This document shows, in pieces, positions 25,821 through 36,726 of a stretch of DNA of 64,000 nucleotides. The notes under the pieces are model-generated. The model worked only from the letters and a program-made list of their open reading frames with translations. It had not been told where the DNA came from and made no database searches. The position numbers and the translations under genes were made by a program. The stretch is taken from the NCBI GenBank assembly GCA_948099385.1, contig CANUEZ040000168.1, positions 6,801,501 through 6,865,500 of the forward strand. Reading direction: 5' to 3'. The stretch comes from Fasciola hepatica. Lineage: Eukaryota > Platyhelminthes > Trematoda > Plagiorchiida > Fasciolidae. Positions within the stretch are counted from its first letter, which is position 1. Each line of letters begins with the position of its first letter.

Positions 25821-27838
25821 AAGGCGGTAAGGGCTTTCGAGCGTCAAGCTGTCTGGAAAGGATGAATCGGTCAGCGATGCTCTGGTTCGCACATCCCACT
25901 GGTTGTTGTGATGTGTAGCAAGCCAAAGTTGTTTGTTGGAGTGTACGGGTTGTTCCTGTATTTGCTTGCGCTACTTCTTGTCTGTTCGTCAGAGCCTGTC
26001 ATAGTCAGTAATTTACCGAAATTTTTTAAGTAATCATTGCTGTGGTTCACTTATGCTCTTTTTTCTGTCTACGTGATTAACTTTTGGCTGTGCATAGTAG
26101 CTGGATTGATTCTTTTATTATGAAAGTTATAGTTAATACTTTCCTCTGTTAACTGTTTTGTCAGTACATTCAGCTAAAACTTTGGGCTGGTACGTCAGTT
26201 CTCCTGAATGTTACTTGGTTTAATTAGGGTTACGATGATGTATGTCCATCAGGGTTTTGTTGCAGTAACACTTGCAGTGTTGGGTTGGATGCCTACTAAA
26301 AACGTTACTGGATGATGCGATCGCAATTCATTTGGGCAGTAGGGTACTGCCTTATGCGGCCCATGTTTCAGGGAGGTTGTGGAACAACACGACTTCTGGT
26401 GTAGTTAGTCTTTCGATGTGTACCCTTCTCGTGTGGTCCAATTCTAGGTAGCTTTCAGGTAGTTTTGACCGCCCACCTACTAACGATGCCAAAATCAGAC
26501 TCCTACACAAAATGAATCATTGAAAAAAGAAAACTTACCCAGTTGGGACCAACCTGTGACCACTGTACTACAATAAAATTAACGATAAAGGAAGTGCGAT
26601 GTAACTGTTATCGCCACCCAGTTCGTTTGCTTCACTTTTTCATAGCTCCGTCAACGATCGTACACTGGTGCCATGGCCATGAAAGAGGAGGCTATAATAA
26701 CATGGAGTTGCAGATATCTGTAAGGTACCGTGAACAAATCATACCCTTAAGCTGCACAACCGAACTGTTGTTTGTATATCGATAGTTCACTTTCATGCTC
26801 CACACTGAAGTTGTTCAGTAATTTCAACCCAAGAGTGGCTTTCTGTTGAAATATTGCTAACCTTTTATATGACTACCTTTCACCAGTTACATATCATTGA
26901 AAAACTAATCATGAACTTTGCCTTTGAATAAAACTATATCGCTTTTTTGGGTACCGATCGATCGTTGCCTAGAATGTGGAACTATGCGGGCAGCAAACTT
27001 AGCATCACTAATGATTCAGGTGGCAAACATCAGGCCAAATGTGGGTCACAGGACTTCCCTGGAGGGGGCTATGACCACTGACGAGTAGTAGCTGATTGCA
27101 CATGAAGAAAACTCTTTTAGTTCCGGTGGCTTTACCAGAAGAGGCCCCCCGTCTTCGTTTCTACTCTTTGCTTAGCAACTTAAACTTTGCCGAGTCTTCA
27201 TGAACTATCCGGACATTTTGGCTCTTGGTCGTTCGATAACTTCGGCTTAATTTTACTCTTACCCCAAATCTAGGAACAGGCGTAGTCCATTATGGTTTAT
27301 GAAGTATCAATTTGATAATTTTCAGTATTCCGATACAGCGCCACTCGACATAAAAATTTCCTGCGTGGCTTCAAATGGCTAAACTTTGATGTATCTGGAG
27401 TTACAGTTTAGAGAAGCGCGTTCTCCAGTCCGCGCTGTGATTATCATTCCGGGCTGTTGTACAATTCCCTTGCAGTCAACCCAGACCATCGTCGTACCTT
27501 CCGTCGGGGGCTTATAGTGTCATACATTCCCTATCTTAGACCAGTTATCGATTTTCTTGACCGATTCGAGCTGCTGGATAATACCTGAGGGTCAAGACGT
27601 GATGGTCGCTAGACTTCTCTTTTCGTAGCTGGTTTGTTTTTATCATTCAGGCAAGTCTTGCCCCCGTAAATTGAAAATGAGTCCTAACACCCATGCCCAG
27701 AGAGCCTTTTAGCTAACCTGGCTGGGCTACGACAGCTTGGGTCAATTCCCGAGGTGACTGGTAACTTCACAAGCTTTAGCTTGTTTAAACCAGAGATGGA
27801 TGATTCTGGTATTGCTATTGCTGCTACTCTAACACAGA
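25821..27838. other. Unassigned stretch
   Basis: No coding or repeat signal recognised. Open frames are short and lack motifs. Confidence 0.25.
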
Positions 27839-28860
27839 ATGGATGACCGGTCGCCTTCTTTTTACCGAGATTTGTTACCTAGTAAGCAATGTTGCATATT
27901 GATCGAGAAAAAGCCCATGCCACTGCTAAATCAGCTAGAAAAAGAGTCTACGTCGTATGCACGAGTGTCAAATCTTCGGAAGATATGCAATTCATTGTGC
28001 CGCCGTGTTGTTACTGGAACGTTAAATTTCATTCGTTCGAGAAATTTGCCTTTCTATGTAGAGGAGATGAAATCTATGTCTTCGCCGGATTGCAGTTCAA
28101 GTTTTTCAGACCATCAGGTATTCTTTCCAAGGCTGCTCGTCCATTCGGAAGGCTTAAGGCCGACTTTAAGGGGCCCTTGCCTCCTGCATCACAGAGGATA
28201 TATCTGCTAACTGTCGTCAATGAATACCCCCTACTTCCGTTCCTTTTTGGTTGCACCGCCACCTGTGTACTGTGCTTGCTTCTATCAGCTGTTCGCATTG
28301 ATCAGTGTGCTACTCTATATCCACTCGATCGTGGTGCATCGTTCATATCTGGAAAACTCCAGTTGTTCCTCACCGAGGAAAAAACTGCAACTAATAGAAC
28401 TGTTCATACAATACACAAGGTAATGGACCAGCTGAAAAAAGAACGGAACAACCTGGAAAGCCATGACTTTTCCGTTAAAATCAAGGGGTCCAGCTGTAAG
28501 CTAGTGGGACTTTGTGCTGCCGGAAGCTCCTTGTTCTACCTGGTCGTTTATGTGGCCTCTAGTTAAAGCTATCCCCCACATGTGGTTTTTTTCTTTTATT
28601 CAGAAATGGACTTCGGGGGCTTCATTATCAACTTGGCTCGAAACACCGGGATTTTAACTCTTGCGCCGGAATTCGATATCATCAAAGTATGACCCTCTGA
28701 TGCACAGGGTGAATTTGATGGATAGTGGTCCACAATTCTGAGGGTAAGTGCTGACTCATGGTCAGTAGACAGCCAAGTCCTGTTGGTAGACAACGCTTCA
28801 GCAACTGTCCAAAATCCAGGTCAAGACTTGAGTCGGTGGGTCCGCGGTCGGCAGGACGGC
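27839..28860 (+). pseudogene. Gypsy integrase relic
   Basis: The plus-strand frame 27889-28566 reads ADFKGPLP near 28160, RIYLLTVVNEYPLLPF near 28196, then LDRGASFISGKLQLFLTE near 28325-28378 and TATNRT. These are the first and second catalytic Asp blocks of a Ty3/gypsy integrase. In a shifted frame QGNGPAEKRTE near 28420 matches the family block carrying the catalytic Glu. Further similarity (VSRWEFVLPEA-like, then a TPH---FSF phrase) runs to about 28660. The C-terminal tail may reach 28860. RT and LTRs are not seen. It belongs to a gypsy lineage different from the complete element at 30.7-36.2 kb, whose motifs are LVGPLPPS and SNDRGPHF. Confidence 0.68.
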
Positions 28861-30725
28861 CGATCGATAAGACGAGAAATGATTCGCGTGGAATCGTTGC
28901 TGCTCGTATAATAAATCAACCAATCTGAAGGGAGGTCACTAGAGGCAGGGTCGAACCAACTGATGTGTGTTGCAATGTTTCGTGACAATCACTCCCTCTT
29001 CCTACGTAAATTGATTCCTGAGCTAATAAACCAAGGTGATTCGAAAGCAGAAACTTCTTCCTGCTGTAGTGGGACAGATCAAAACAACGATATGCGCATG
29101 TTCCTTTCCAAGGCGTAAGGAGGGAAAGGGAACTGTTTTACTGCACAATTCGGCATTCCCTGTCAAGCATCAATCTGAGCCTCCCTAAAACACTAGTTAC
29201 AGACACCCAATAACCCGTTTGTGCTGGAGACATCGTAATTAATTTATCAACACAATCATCTCGGGACGATACCGATCTTGTTTATACGGCTGTACACTTT
29301 CCAGATCCAGCACATCTACAACAGCAAATAACATGTCCGCACGAAGTGCGCAGTCAAGAAGAATAGCTAATTCCGAACTGTTATGGTGCATAACTAAACG
29401 GGTGGGGAAATATTCCACAATTATCTGATGGGTTAACCATCCTAACACTTCTCATCTCTTTGCCTCCAAAATTTCATATCTCGATTATTTGTCGAATGAA
29501 GCATAATTCCTGGGTCATTGATTCTCTACTGTTGGACCGCCGTAACGTCTTTCCAGCTCACAACAATACCATCACAACATACATTCTTCTAAGGTACGAA
29601 TTTATGGTTCTAACTCTTTCTGCGTATTTGTGAAACCTGGTCACTTCGTATTAAACAAACTCGGTAGCTTTCTGAAACAGACAACCGATGTCTCCGAAGC
29701 TTTGTTCCTCCATCTTTGACCACGCCAAATGAGTACGGATGAGTTTCGTCGTTGGGTGTTGAACCTAGATAGTAGCTCAATAGACGAAGTGATTTTATCG
29801 CATTTCTGTCATCAGCCCGTATGCTGTCATTTACCAAGCTGAGTACCTTTTACTTTCCATCAACGTTCGTCGCGACAAGCATCTTTTCTCCTTTCTCATA
29901 TCGTACGCAGTTTTCATATAACGTTTCCGATGCATAACTTCATTGTTTTACTTGTCCCTTCCGATAATCATTGGGTTACCCACAAGCGGATTGTTTTTAT
30001 TCCACCTTTCCATTTCAATCAAAATGGATATTCTAGGTACTGAGGTTTTGGATTTAGTTCGAAGGATTAGAAAACCAGACAATGAGATGTATAGCTTACT
30101 AATCTAACAGAATGTGCAAGTAATTTATTCCGATGAATTATTCTGCTTCCATTCTTTCTTGTAAACTACACATCACTAAGAGTCCTTTATTGAACTTCCA
30201 ATTCTTCAAACGTCTGATAGAGACGAACCGGTTAGCCCCATGCAGGTTGACTCTCGTATTCATTGGTCGTTATAATTCACGCCGCGTTGTTGATCAGTCT
30301 AACGACCCACTTCCTCACTCACCTCAAAGGGCAGTACTCTTTCAGCCCGTTTACGTTGATTTTTTGGCTCTGCTCTCAGGGGTTTGTTCGTAGGCTTGAT
30401 CAAGAGTAGAGAATTTGTTCTATTTGTTTGGACTACTGGACAGGTAATTGCTATTTTATTCTTTTTTGTCAAACGACCTCTTTGTACAGAAGTTTACCCT
30501 GCTTTTGACTGCCTTTTGCCGAGTTAGTGATTAAGGCTCACCGTCAACTCAAAAATAGTGCCGGTGAATTCGCGGAGCTTTTGAGTTTCTGATTGGGGTT
30601 CCGTATCGATTTTGGTTAGGCTTTGCTTTGAGTTTCCAAGGTGATATTCAGAAGGTAGAAAGAATATTATTCAGTTAATCGAGCAGTAAAAGGTTGGGAA
30701 TAACTCGCCTTTATTCGGACTTACA
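28861..30725. other. Unassigned stretch
   Basis: No gene or repeat recognised between the integrase relic and the LTR of the complete gypsy element. Confidence 0.25.
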
Positions 30726-31034
30726 GTTAGTGGCCGGCAGGCCTTACTTCGCGGTTTCCTTAGTAAACGCGTGCTTCGGTCCTTTGTACTGCGTGGACCA
30801 CCTGCACTTTACTCTAATGCTTGGCACTGTACGAATATGTTCACCAGAACAGTATTCTCCACGCCCCGTGAGAACGAGAAGGCGATTGGGAGAGATAGTG
30901 GTTAGCGTATATTTTAGGAGTGTGCGTGAAAGCGTGCGCAAGAGCAACGGTCAAATGGCACCCGCGCTTGGCAGTCAGCGTTCAGCCAAACAATAAACGT
31001 GGTAAAAGTGCGAATGAAGATGGCAACCTCTACA
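30726..31034 (-). repeat. 3' LTR of the gypsy element
   Basis: Matches 35843-36151 without an indel over 291 bp. The plus-strand end is CTACA, so the LTR begins TGTAG in element orientation. The other end (near 30726) is eroded relative to the fragment at 5403, which starts TGTAG. Confidence 0.88.
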
Positions 31035-31050
31035 GGGGCCTCCTCCTAGA
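31035..31050 (-). promoter_or_regulatory. Polypurine tract
   Basis: In element orientation TCTAGGAGGAGGCCCC abuts the TGTAG of the 3' LTR. This is where plus-strand cDNA synthesis would be primed. The same tract is kept beside the LTR of the relative at 49.46 kb. Confidence 0.75.
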
Positions 31051-31811
31051 AGTCCGACGGAGTTGGGCTTCGATCGTGATGGTAGGCTGGAATTATTGGT
31101 TGTCCGTGAACTCCTCGTAGCTTGCCCGTTATACTGTTGGTGACATCGAATGACTGCTGATGAGTTTAACGGTGCCTGCACTCTCGAGGTCCGATGTGCG
31201 TAGGTCCAACTGTGTTTTAGCACCCAAGGGTTTCATACGCATGCGAGCCGGAAGATCGCGCCTCAGGTCCATCCAAAAGTGGGTTCAGTTGTCGCCTCTA
31301 GTACCAGGCTGACGAATCGTCCCGTTATCTAATGAGTGGTTGGCTCCTTGAACGTGCACGGGAGTCAGCGAGGCTACGGATGAAGCCAGTGTGACTGTGT
31401 AGATCCGTCTGAGAGAGGGCAAGGTAAACTGGAACAAAATAGCGCCTGAGGGCGCCGGTGGATGTTGGACCGTACTAACAACACACGAACGATGTTCGGT
31501 GTTGTTGGAGTCGCTAGGAGACCAGGAGAAGATGAAATCATATCCACCGATTGTAATTTCACGGGCCTGTTGGTTGGTAAATCCATGGTGAACTTCCCAA
31601 CTTATTGCTAACAGTTGGTTGTAAAAATCGTCACAAAATCGGCGAGGCGGACGGGATTTCGTAGTTGGCGACCGCGACGGCTACTTCGCGTTGCGGGTAC
31701 GGTTAGAGAATCTGATGGACTAGCTGCTGAGTCCTCACTAGGCGTATTCAGGGGTGGTTCGAGTGGTAACTCGCTCAACGAGGGTGACTGAGCGGCTTGA
31801 GTACGTGTAAA
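31051..31811 (-). other. 3' non-coding region of the gypsy element
   Basis: About 760 bp between pol and the polypurine tract, with stops in all frames. Much of it is shared with 49.48-50.2 kb in the relative, showing it is part of the element. Confidence 0.6.
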
Positions 31812-33507
31812 TTAGCCGAGCGGCTTGCACTCCATGACGGCAGGCTTGAGATGGTCGATAGATACGGTGTCGTGTCGTCCTTTGATATCTATGACAAATG
31901 GTTTTGCCCTACGGTTTATCACCCGAAACCGGCCAGTGTATGGCGCTTGTAGTGGTGATCGAACGCCATCGACGCAAAGGAATACGTGAGTAGCGGTTCC
32001 TAACGCATTTGGGACATAACTTGTAGACTGTTGTTCACGCGGCGGACTGGCCTTGAGCACTCGCATGCGCTGCGTACGGCGCTGAGCATAGTCACCGTAG
32101 TCGAAAGTCACGGTTGGTGAGGGGGCTACCAACTCCCCAGGCAGACGAAGTGTACAGCCATATACTAGTACGGACGGTGCTGTGTGTAATTCTTCCTTAA
32201 CGGTACTAACAGTCTTAAGAGTGCTAATGGTAGTGTTTTACTCCAAAGGGGGTTACCGTTTGCTCGAAGGGCGGCTTTTAATTGCCGGTGGAAACGCTAA
32301 GCCATACCATTGGCCTGAGGGTGGTAAGCTGTCGTCTTAACGTGTTGGAAACCGAGGGTAGAGAGTAGGCTGCCAAAAGCGCCGTCAAAGTGTGGACCAC
32401 GATCGTTGGACACTACTGCTGGGCAACCGAAATGACTAACTCAACCGGTCAGAAAAGCTTTCGCGGCTTCTTCCGACGTAGGACGAGGGATAGGAATGGG
32501 CTGCGGCCAGCGAGTATAACGATCCACGCATATGAGTATGTAAACGTACCCAAGCGAAGGTGGGAGTGGTCCCACGAGGTCGACGTGAACATGATGAAAC
32601 GTGTTTCAGGTTCTGGGAACCTGGCTAACGCCGCCTTAGTGTGCCTATGGGTCTTAACACGTTGACACTGCAGGCAAGCACGAGTCCATTGACGGACATC
32701 TTGTTTGACATTGTGCCAAACAAAACGCTCAGTTACCAGCTTTACCGCGTCCGTCACACCCGGGTGAGCCAGATTGTGGAGTGTCAGGAGAGTGGGATAG
32801 CGGTGGGCAGCAGGAACCACCGGCCTATGGTGACCTTGCGACACATCGCACACGATGGTATTCTGGGAAGTTGGGATAGGTACTATCGTCAAGCTCAAAG
32901 AGCCGTTCTGTCGAAGTTGTTCGATGTCAGGGTCCGTAGTTTTGGCCTGTGCCATTGCGTCCATGTTGCTTTTATTCGTTGGTGACAGACTTTGTTGATG
33001 TAGGCGTGATAAGGCGTCGGCGACGGGATTAAGTACCCCAGAGACGTGTCGTATGTCCACAGTAAACTGTGAGACAAAGTCTAAGTGGCGAATCTCGCGT
33101 GGTGAGTATCGATCGGAAGCTGACTTTAGTGCGTAAACCAAAGGCTTGTGGTCTGTGAACACCGTGAACGAACGGCCTTCGAGTGCATGTCGAAAATGAC
33201 GAATTCCAAAGTAGATGGCTAATAACTCCCTACCAAATGTGCTGTACCTAGATTCGGCGGGTTGTAGGCGCTTGGAGACGAATGCTAAAGTTTGCCAAGA
33301 ATCGTCTACAAACTGTTGCATTACTGCTCCAACAGCTGTGTCCGAGGCATCCCTCACTACCGAAATAGGAGCCAAAGGGTCGTGATGGGTAAGGAATGCT
33401 GGTTTGGCGACAGCATCTTTGAACAAGGCAAATGCAACTTGTGCCGTGTCGAGAAACACGAACTTCCGCTTACCTCCGCGCAACAGGTCGGTGAGGGGTT
33501 GCATCAT
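31812..33507 (-). pseudogene. Gypsy pol: RNase H and integrase part
   Basis: RNase H: VVRDASDTAVGAVMQQ near 33320, SRYSTFGRELLAIYFGIRHF near 33200, FTDHKPLVYAL near 33130. Integrase: HHCC finger with HNLAHPG and CLQC near 32790-32670; first Asp in HVDLVGPLPPS near 32580; second Asp in SNDRGPHF near 32400; then HPQANGMA. The next codon, where the family has the third catalytic residue (Glu), is TAG at 32297-32299. A further stop (TGA) lies at 32441-32443. The C-terminal domain near 32132-31812 shows HVFLCVDGVRSPLQ, GRFRVINR and DTVSIDHLKPA. Frames shift between blocks. The product would have removed template RNA and inserted cDNA. Confidence 0.85.
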
Positions 33508-34480
33508 TTCCGCACAGTGAGGAATGAATCCGGCGGTAGAAATTCACCAGGCCGGTAAATTGACGCAACTGGCGGAAAGATTGGGGTTTAGGGTAGTCTC
33601 GAATAGCGTAAACTTTATCTTGCAGTAGGCGGATGCCCGAGGATGAAATAGAATGTCTTATGAAAGTGATATCAGACCGGCCTAATCCGCATTTCGCGAT
33701 ATTGATCGTAACGCCGTGCTGGCTAAAGCGTTCGAAAAATGCTCGTTAGTGTGCCATGTGCTCTTTCTCTGAAGGACTAGCCACCAAAATATCATCCAGG
33801 TATACGTAGACATTTTTCAAACCACGAGTCGCCTCGAGCATGAACAGTTGGAAGGTCTGGGCTGCATTGATGAGCCCAAACGGCATTCTCAGAAACTCGA
33901 ACAGCCCGAAATGCGTAATGACGGCAGTTTAAGGGATATCAGCCTCTGCTACCGGGATCTGGTTGTACGCACGAACTAAATCGATACGGCTGAAGACGGA
34001 GCAACCTGATAAAGACAAAGTAAGTTCATGTATGTGGGGAATTGGGTATCGGTCAGGAACGGTGATTTTGTTAAGTGCTCTGTAATCACCACGGGGTCGC
34101 CAGTCGCCACTAGACTTATGGACCATACAAAGAAGGGTAGCCCAAGGGCTACTAGAAGGGCGTATTACACCCAGTTCTAGCATGTGTTCGAATTCAGCCT
34201 GTGCAACACGAAGCTTGTCTGGTGCTAACCGACGCGGCTTACTGAACACTGGGGTTCCCTTAGTATCGATATAGTGAGTGACACGGGTGGTCACTGCTGG
34301 GAGAGGCCCGGCCTGTTGAAACATGGCTGGGTAGGCGGCGATGAGTTCGCTATAAGGTTGGTGTGCCGGTGGTTGAACGTAAAAAGGCGTGACGTGATTC
34401 ACTCGCGAATTATAACCCGCAACGGCGAGAGTGGTCTGACGATCTACCACTCTGCGGCGCCGTGCATCAACTAACAAGTC
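33508..34480 (-). pseudogene. Gypsy pol: reverse transcriptase part
   Basis: On the minus strand RT motifs follow in order: [20 protein letters not shown] near 34170, [13 protein letters not shown] near 34100, [10 protein letters not shown] near 34050, [15 protein letters not shown] near 33990, then FGLFEFLRMPFGLINA near 33880 and the catalytic VYLDDILVASPSEKEH near 33800. Stops interrupt at 33929-33931 (TAA) and 33746-33748 (TAA). Frames shift around 33.5-33.6 kb. Apart from these breaks all seven RT blocks are well preserved, indicating a young copy. Confidence 0.87.
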
Positions 34481-34499
34481 GAAGTTTTGCAGAAAGTTA

Positions 34500-34795
34500 A
34501 TGCCTAGAATTGGGTGCGGGACTTCGGCGACAATGAATACCCAAAGAAAATTAGGTTTAAACCTAAGTTCAAGGTGAGCGACCGCTGGCCAAACGTTGGG
34601 ATGGCCGTGCCATTGGCAGCGCGTGGTGTTTGGGCCTGCGGCGTGCTGTTGTCGCCTTTCGCTCGGGGGAGGACGCTCACTTCGGCACCGGTATCTACAA
34701 GGAATAGGTTATTTGAAATGATGTCCCTTATGTTCAAAAGACGACTGTTGGTCTGATACCCGGCTTCGTGGGTCGCCACCACGGGCCGGGTGTTT
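34500..34795 (-). pseudogene. Gypsy pol: aspartic protease
   Basis: The minus-strand frame shows [14 protein letters not shown] (catalytic DTG) near 34705, then [20 protein letters not shown] near 34600 and, after a frame change, an ILGINFL block near 34500 (family ILGxDFL). The protease would release Gag and Pol products from the polyprotein. It overlaps the end of gag by frame change, as in this clade. Confidence 0.8.
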
Positions 34796-35589
34796 AGTTT
34801 CCCTGATGAGCACCGGGAAACGTACACCCTGGTTCGCATCGTTTGGCTCCCTCACCAAAGCGACTGTGGTATTTACAATACCCTTTTTTTGAAGAGCCAA
34901 AGCGTCGTCTCAGCGACGGACTATGGAGCTTAGGTGAGCGTGCACGGTGCCGCTCCTGTGACCCACTTCTTACTGCTAGGCGTTGCAGGCTCACGTCAAT
35001 TCTAGACAAAACTGACGCGAGGTCGTTAGATGTTGGCAAGGCAAGCACCGTTGTGACGGAGGACCTGGTTACTCCAGCTACAGCGGGGTTGTATCGTGAC
35101 ATAATGTCATCAGCTATTGCTGCAGTTTTCTCCAGCGAACACTTGCGCGTGGAACTTAGTAAAACTGGTATGTTGTGCGGCAAACGCTGCAGCCAAAATT
35201 TCCTTAAAGCGGGTCCTCGCCTACCGTCTGTCCTCTCAAGCGCTGCATCTCACGCAGCAGTTCGGAGGGCTTCCTACTTCCAAACTCAACGTTTTGAAGT
35301 TGTTGCATACGTTGTTCTTGCGTTGGGGTCGTGCAAGCAATGACGGCCTCCTTTAAGGCCTCATAGCTTCGGGAAGAGATAATTACGTCCCTTACTTGCA
35401 TTGTGACCTCCGGCGGGAGGCGACCTACTACCCACCTGAAACGGTTGGCGTCACTGGTTGTACGGCGGTTTTTGAATTCTAACTCGACCAGCGTGAACCA
35501 GAGTTCTGGATCAGCAGACTTGAAGGCCGGTATGTGCAGCGTGATCGCTCCAGCGGTGAGGTCTGAGCAGGGTTTCGTTCGGCAGACAT
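34794..35589 (-). pseudogene. Gypsy gag with CHCC finger
   Basis: The first ATG after the leader is at 35589. Frame changes follow soon after it. The core reads IPAFKSADPELWFTLVELEF near 35525, RLPPEVTMQVRDV near 35400 and KPSELLREMQRLRG near 35260. After another frame change the C-terminus carries CKYHSRFGEGAKRCEPGC near 34880, a CX2HX9CX3C finger. This finger replaces the usual CCHC knuckle and is a hallmark of CsRn1-like elements. The core is clearly homologous to the relic at 1-735. Confidence 0.8.
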
Positions 35590-35820
35590 AGCGATTACTT
35601 TATAGAATACACATGGCAGAAGAAATCAACGACCAATGGGGCACTATAGTCTTCGCGAAAAAAATCACGACGAACTAGACATACAAAATGTGTATGGACA
35701 AAAAAATTATTTGGTAAACAGACCAAAAATATCAGCAGATAGGGAAACAATAAAACACACAAAAAACGTTCACAGACGGGACCTTGAACGGTAGGAAGCA
35801 AGGGAACTCACGTGACCTGG

Positions 35821-35840
35821 GGATTACGTCGGGCTCACTA
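35821..35840 (-). promoter_or_regulatory. Primer binding site, tRNA-Trp-like
   Basis: The plus strand GGATTACGTCGGGCTCACTA, two bases inside the 5' LTR, resembles a tRNA 3' end. Against the conserved animal tRNA-Trp end (ATCACGTCGGGGTCACCA) it has three mismatches in 18. CsRn1-type elements are known to use tRNA-Trp, which supports the assignment. Confidence 0.7.
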
Positions 35841-35842
35841 GT

Positions 35843-36151
35843 CGTAAGGTTGGTTAGACCCTACTTCGCGGTTTCCTTAGTAAACGCGTGCTTCGGTCCT
35901 TTGTACTGCGTGGACCACCTGCACTTTACTCTAATGCTCGGCACTGTACGAATATGTTCACCAGAACAGTATTCTCCACGCCCCGTGAGAACGAGAAGGC
36001 GATTGGGAGAGATAGTGGTTAGCGTATATTTTAGGAGTGTGCGTGAAAGCGTGCGCAAGAGCAACGGTCAAATGGCACCCGCGCTTGGCAGTCAGCGTTC
36101 AGTCAAACAATAAACGTGGTAAAAGTGCGAATGAAGATGGCAACCGCTACA
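35843..36151 (-). repeat. 5' LTR of the gypsy element
   Basis: 309 bp, collinear with 30726-31034. The outer end is CTACA at 36151 on the plus strand. Confidence 0.88.
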
Positions 36152-36268
36152 GGCCTGGTACAACCCCATTGGAGCTATTTGAGTCTCTGCTTCTACAACA
36201 TTTGATCAGTATTGCAGCTCGAATCTTTCAAGTGTTTGTGCAGGAAGAAATACCCGGTTTGGAATGTG

Positions 36269-36694
36269 TGTAAAGGTGTTCAGGATACCCCGTTCCATGT
36301 ATTAGCATCCATGTTACAAACGACATTTCTCTTTCGTATGGACTATCTTTGCCGGAATTCCGGTTGTTCGTTTTATTGCTCTAAACTTTTGTCTCAAACC
36401 GGACTCCCACTGCTGCCTCGAGCGTGAGTCGCTCAGCTTGAACTTCGTTGTGACTGTATGCGGTAATCCCATCTTCTGTTTCTAAGCTTTTGTTATAAGT
36501 CAGCTGCAGTTGTTGATTTGTTGTTCAATTTGGAGCGTAAGAGCCCAGAAAGAACACTATTGGGGTTTTATTATTGTAAGACTAATTAGTTTGTTGTATA
36601 TAGTGACGTAACAACTTGGAGTGGAATTTGTTTTTAATTGTGTCGAAATTTGTTGCTATGCATCGCTTGAACATTTTGGTGGCCTGTTTTTACA
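36269..36694 (+). repeat. 5' LTR of the BEL/Pao element
   Basis: Starts TGTAAAGG and ends TTTTTACA, an inverted TGTAAA/TTTACA pair. The near-identical core with 42276-42672 is 36277-36673, which itself starts TGTTCA and ends TGAACA. The exact termini are therefore open between these two choices. Confidence 0.82.
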
Positions 36695-36708
36695 GTGCTC
36701 AATATCGT

Positions 36709-36726
36709 TGGCAACCTCCGAGACGT
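36709..36726 (+). promoter_or_regulatory. Possible primer binding site of the BEL/Pao element
   Basis: TGGCAACCTCCGAGACG, 14 bp after the LTR end, has the TGG start expected for pairing to a tRNA CCA end. The tRNA is not identified. Confidence 0.35.

Larger units (their letters stand above)
30726..36151 (-). mobile_element. Structurally complete gypsy element, CsRn1-like
   Basis: A 5.4-kb LTR retrotransposon on the minus strand. It has two 309-bp LTRs (30726-31034 and 35843-36151), a polypurine tract next to the downstream LTR, a primer site next to the upstream LTR, gag with a CX2HX9CX3C finger, then protease, RT, RNase H and integrase in Ty3/gypsy order. The primer site resembles the 3' end of tRNA-Trp; with the finger this points to the CsRn1-like clade. 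The LTRs differ at four of 291 aligned bases beyond their outer ends. The coding part carries at least four stops and several frameshifts, so the copy is not autonomous. No target duplication could be identified. Confidence 0.88.
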
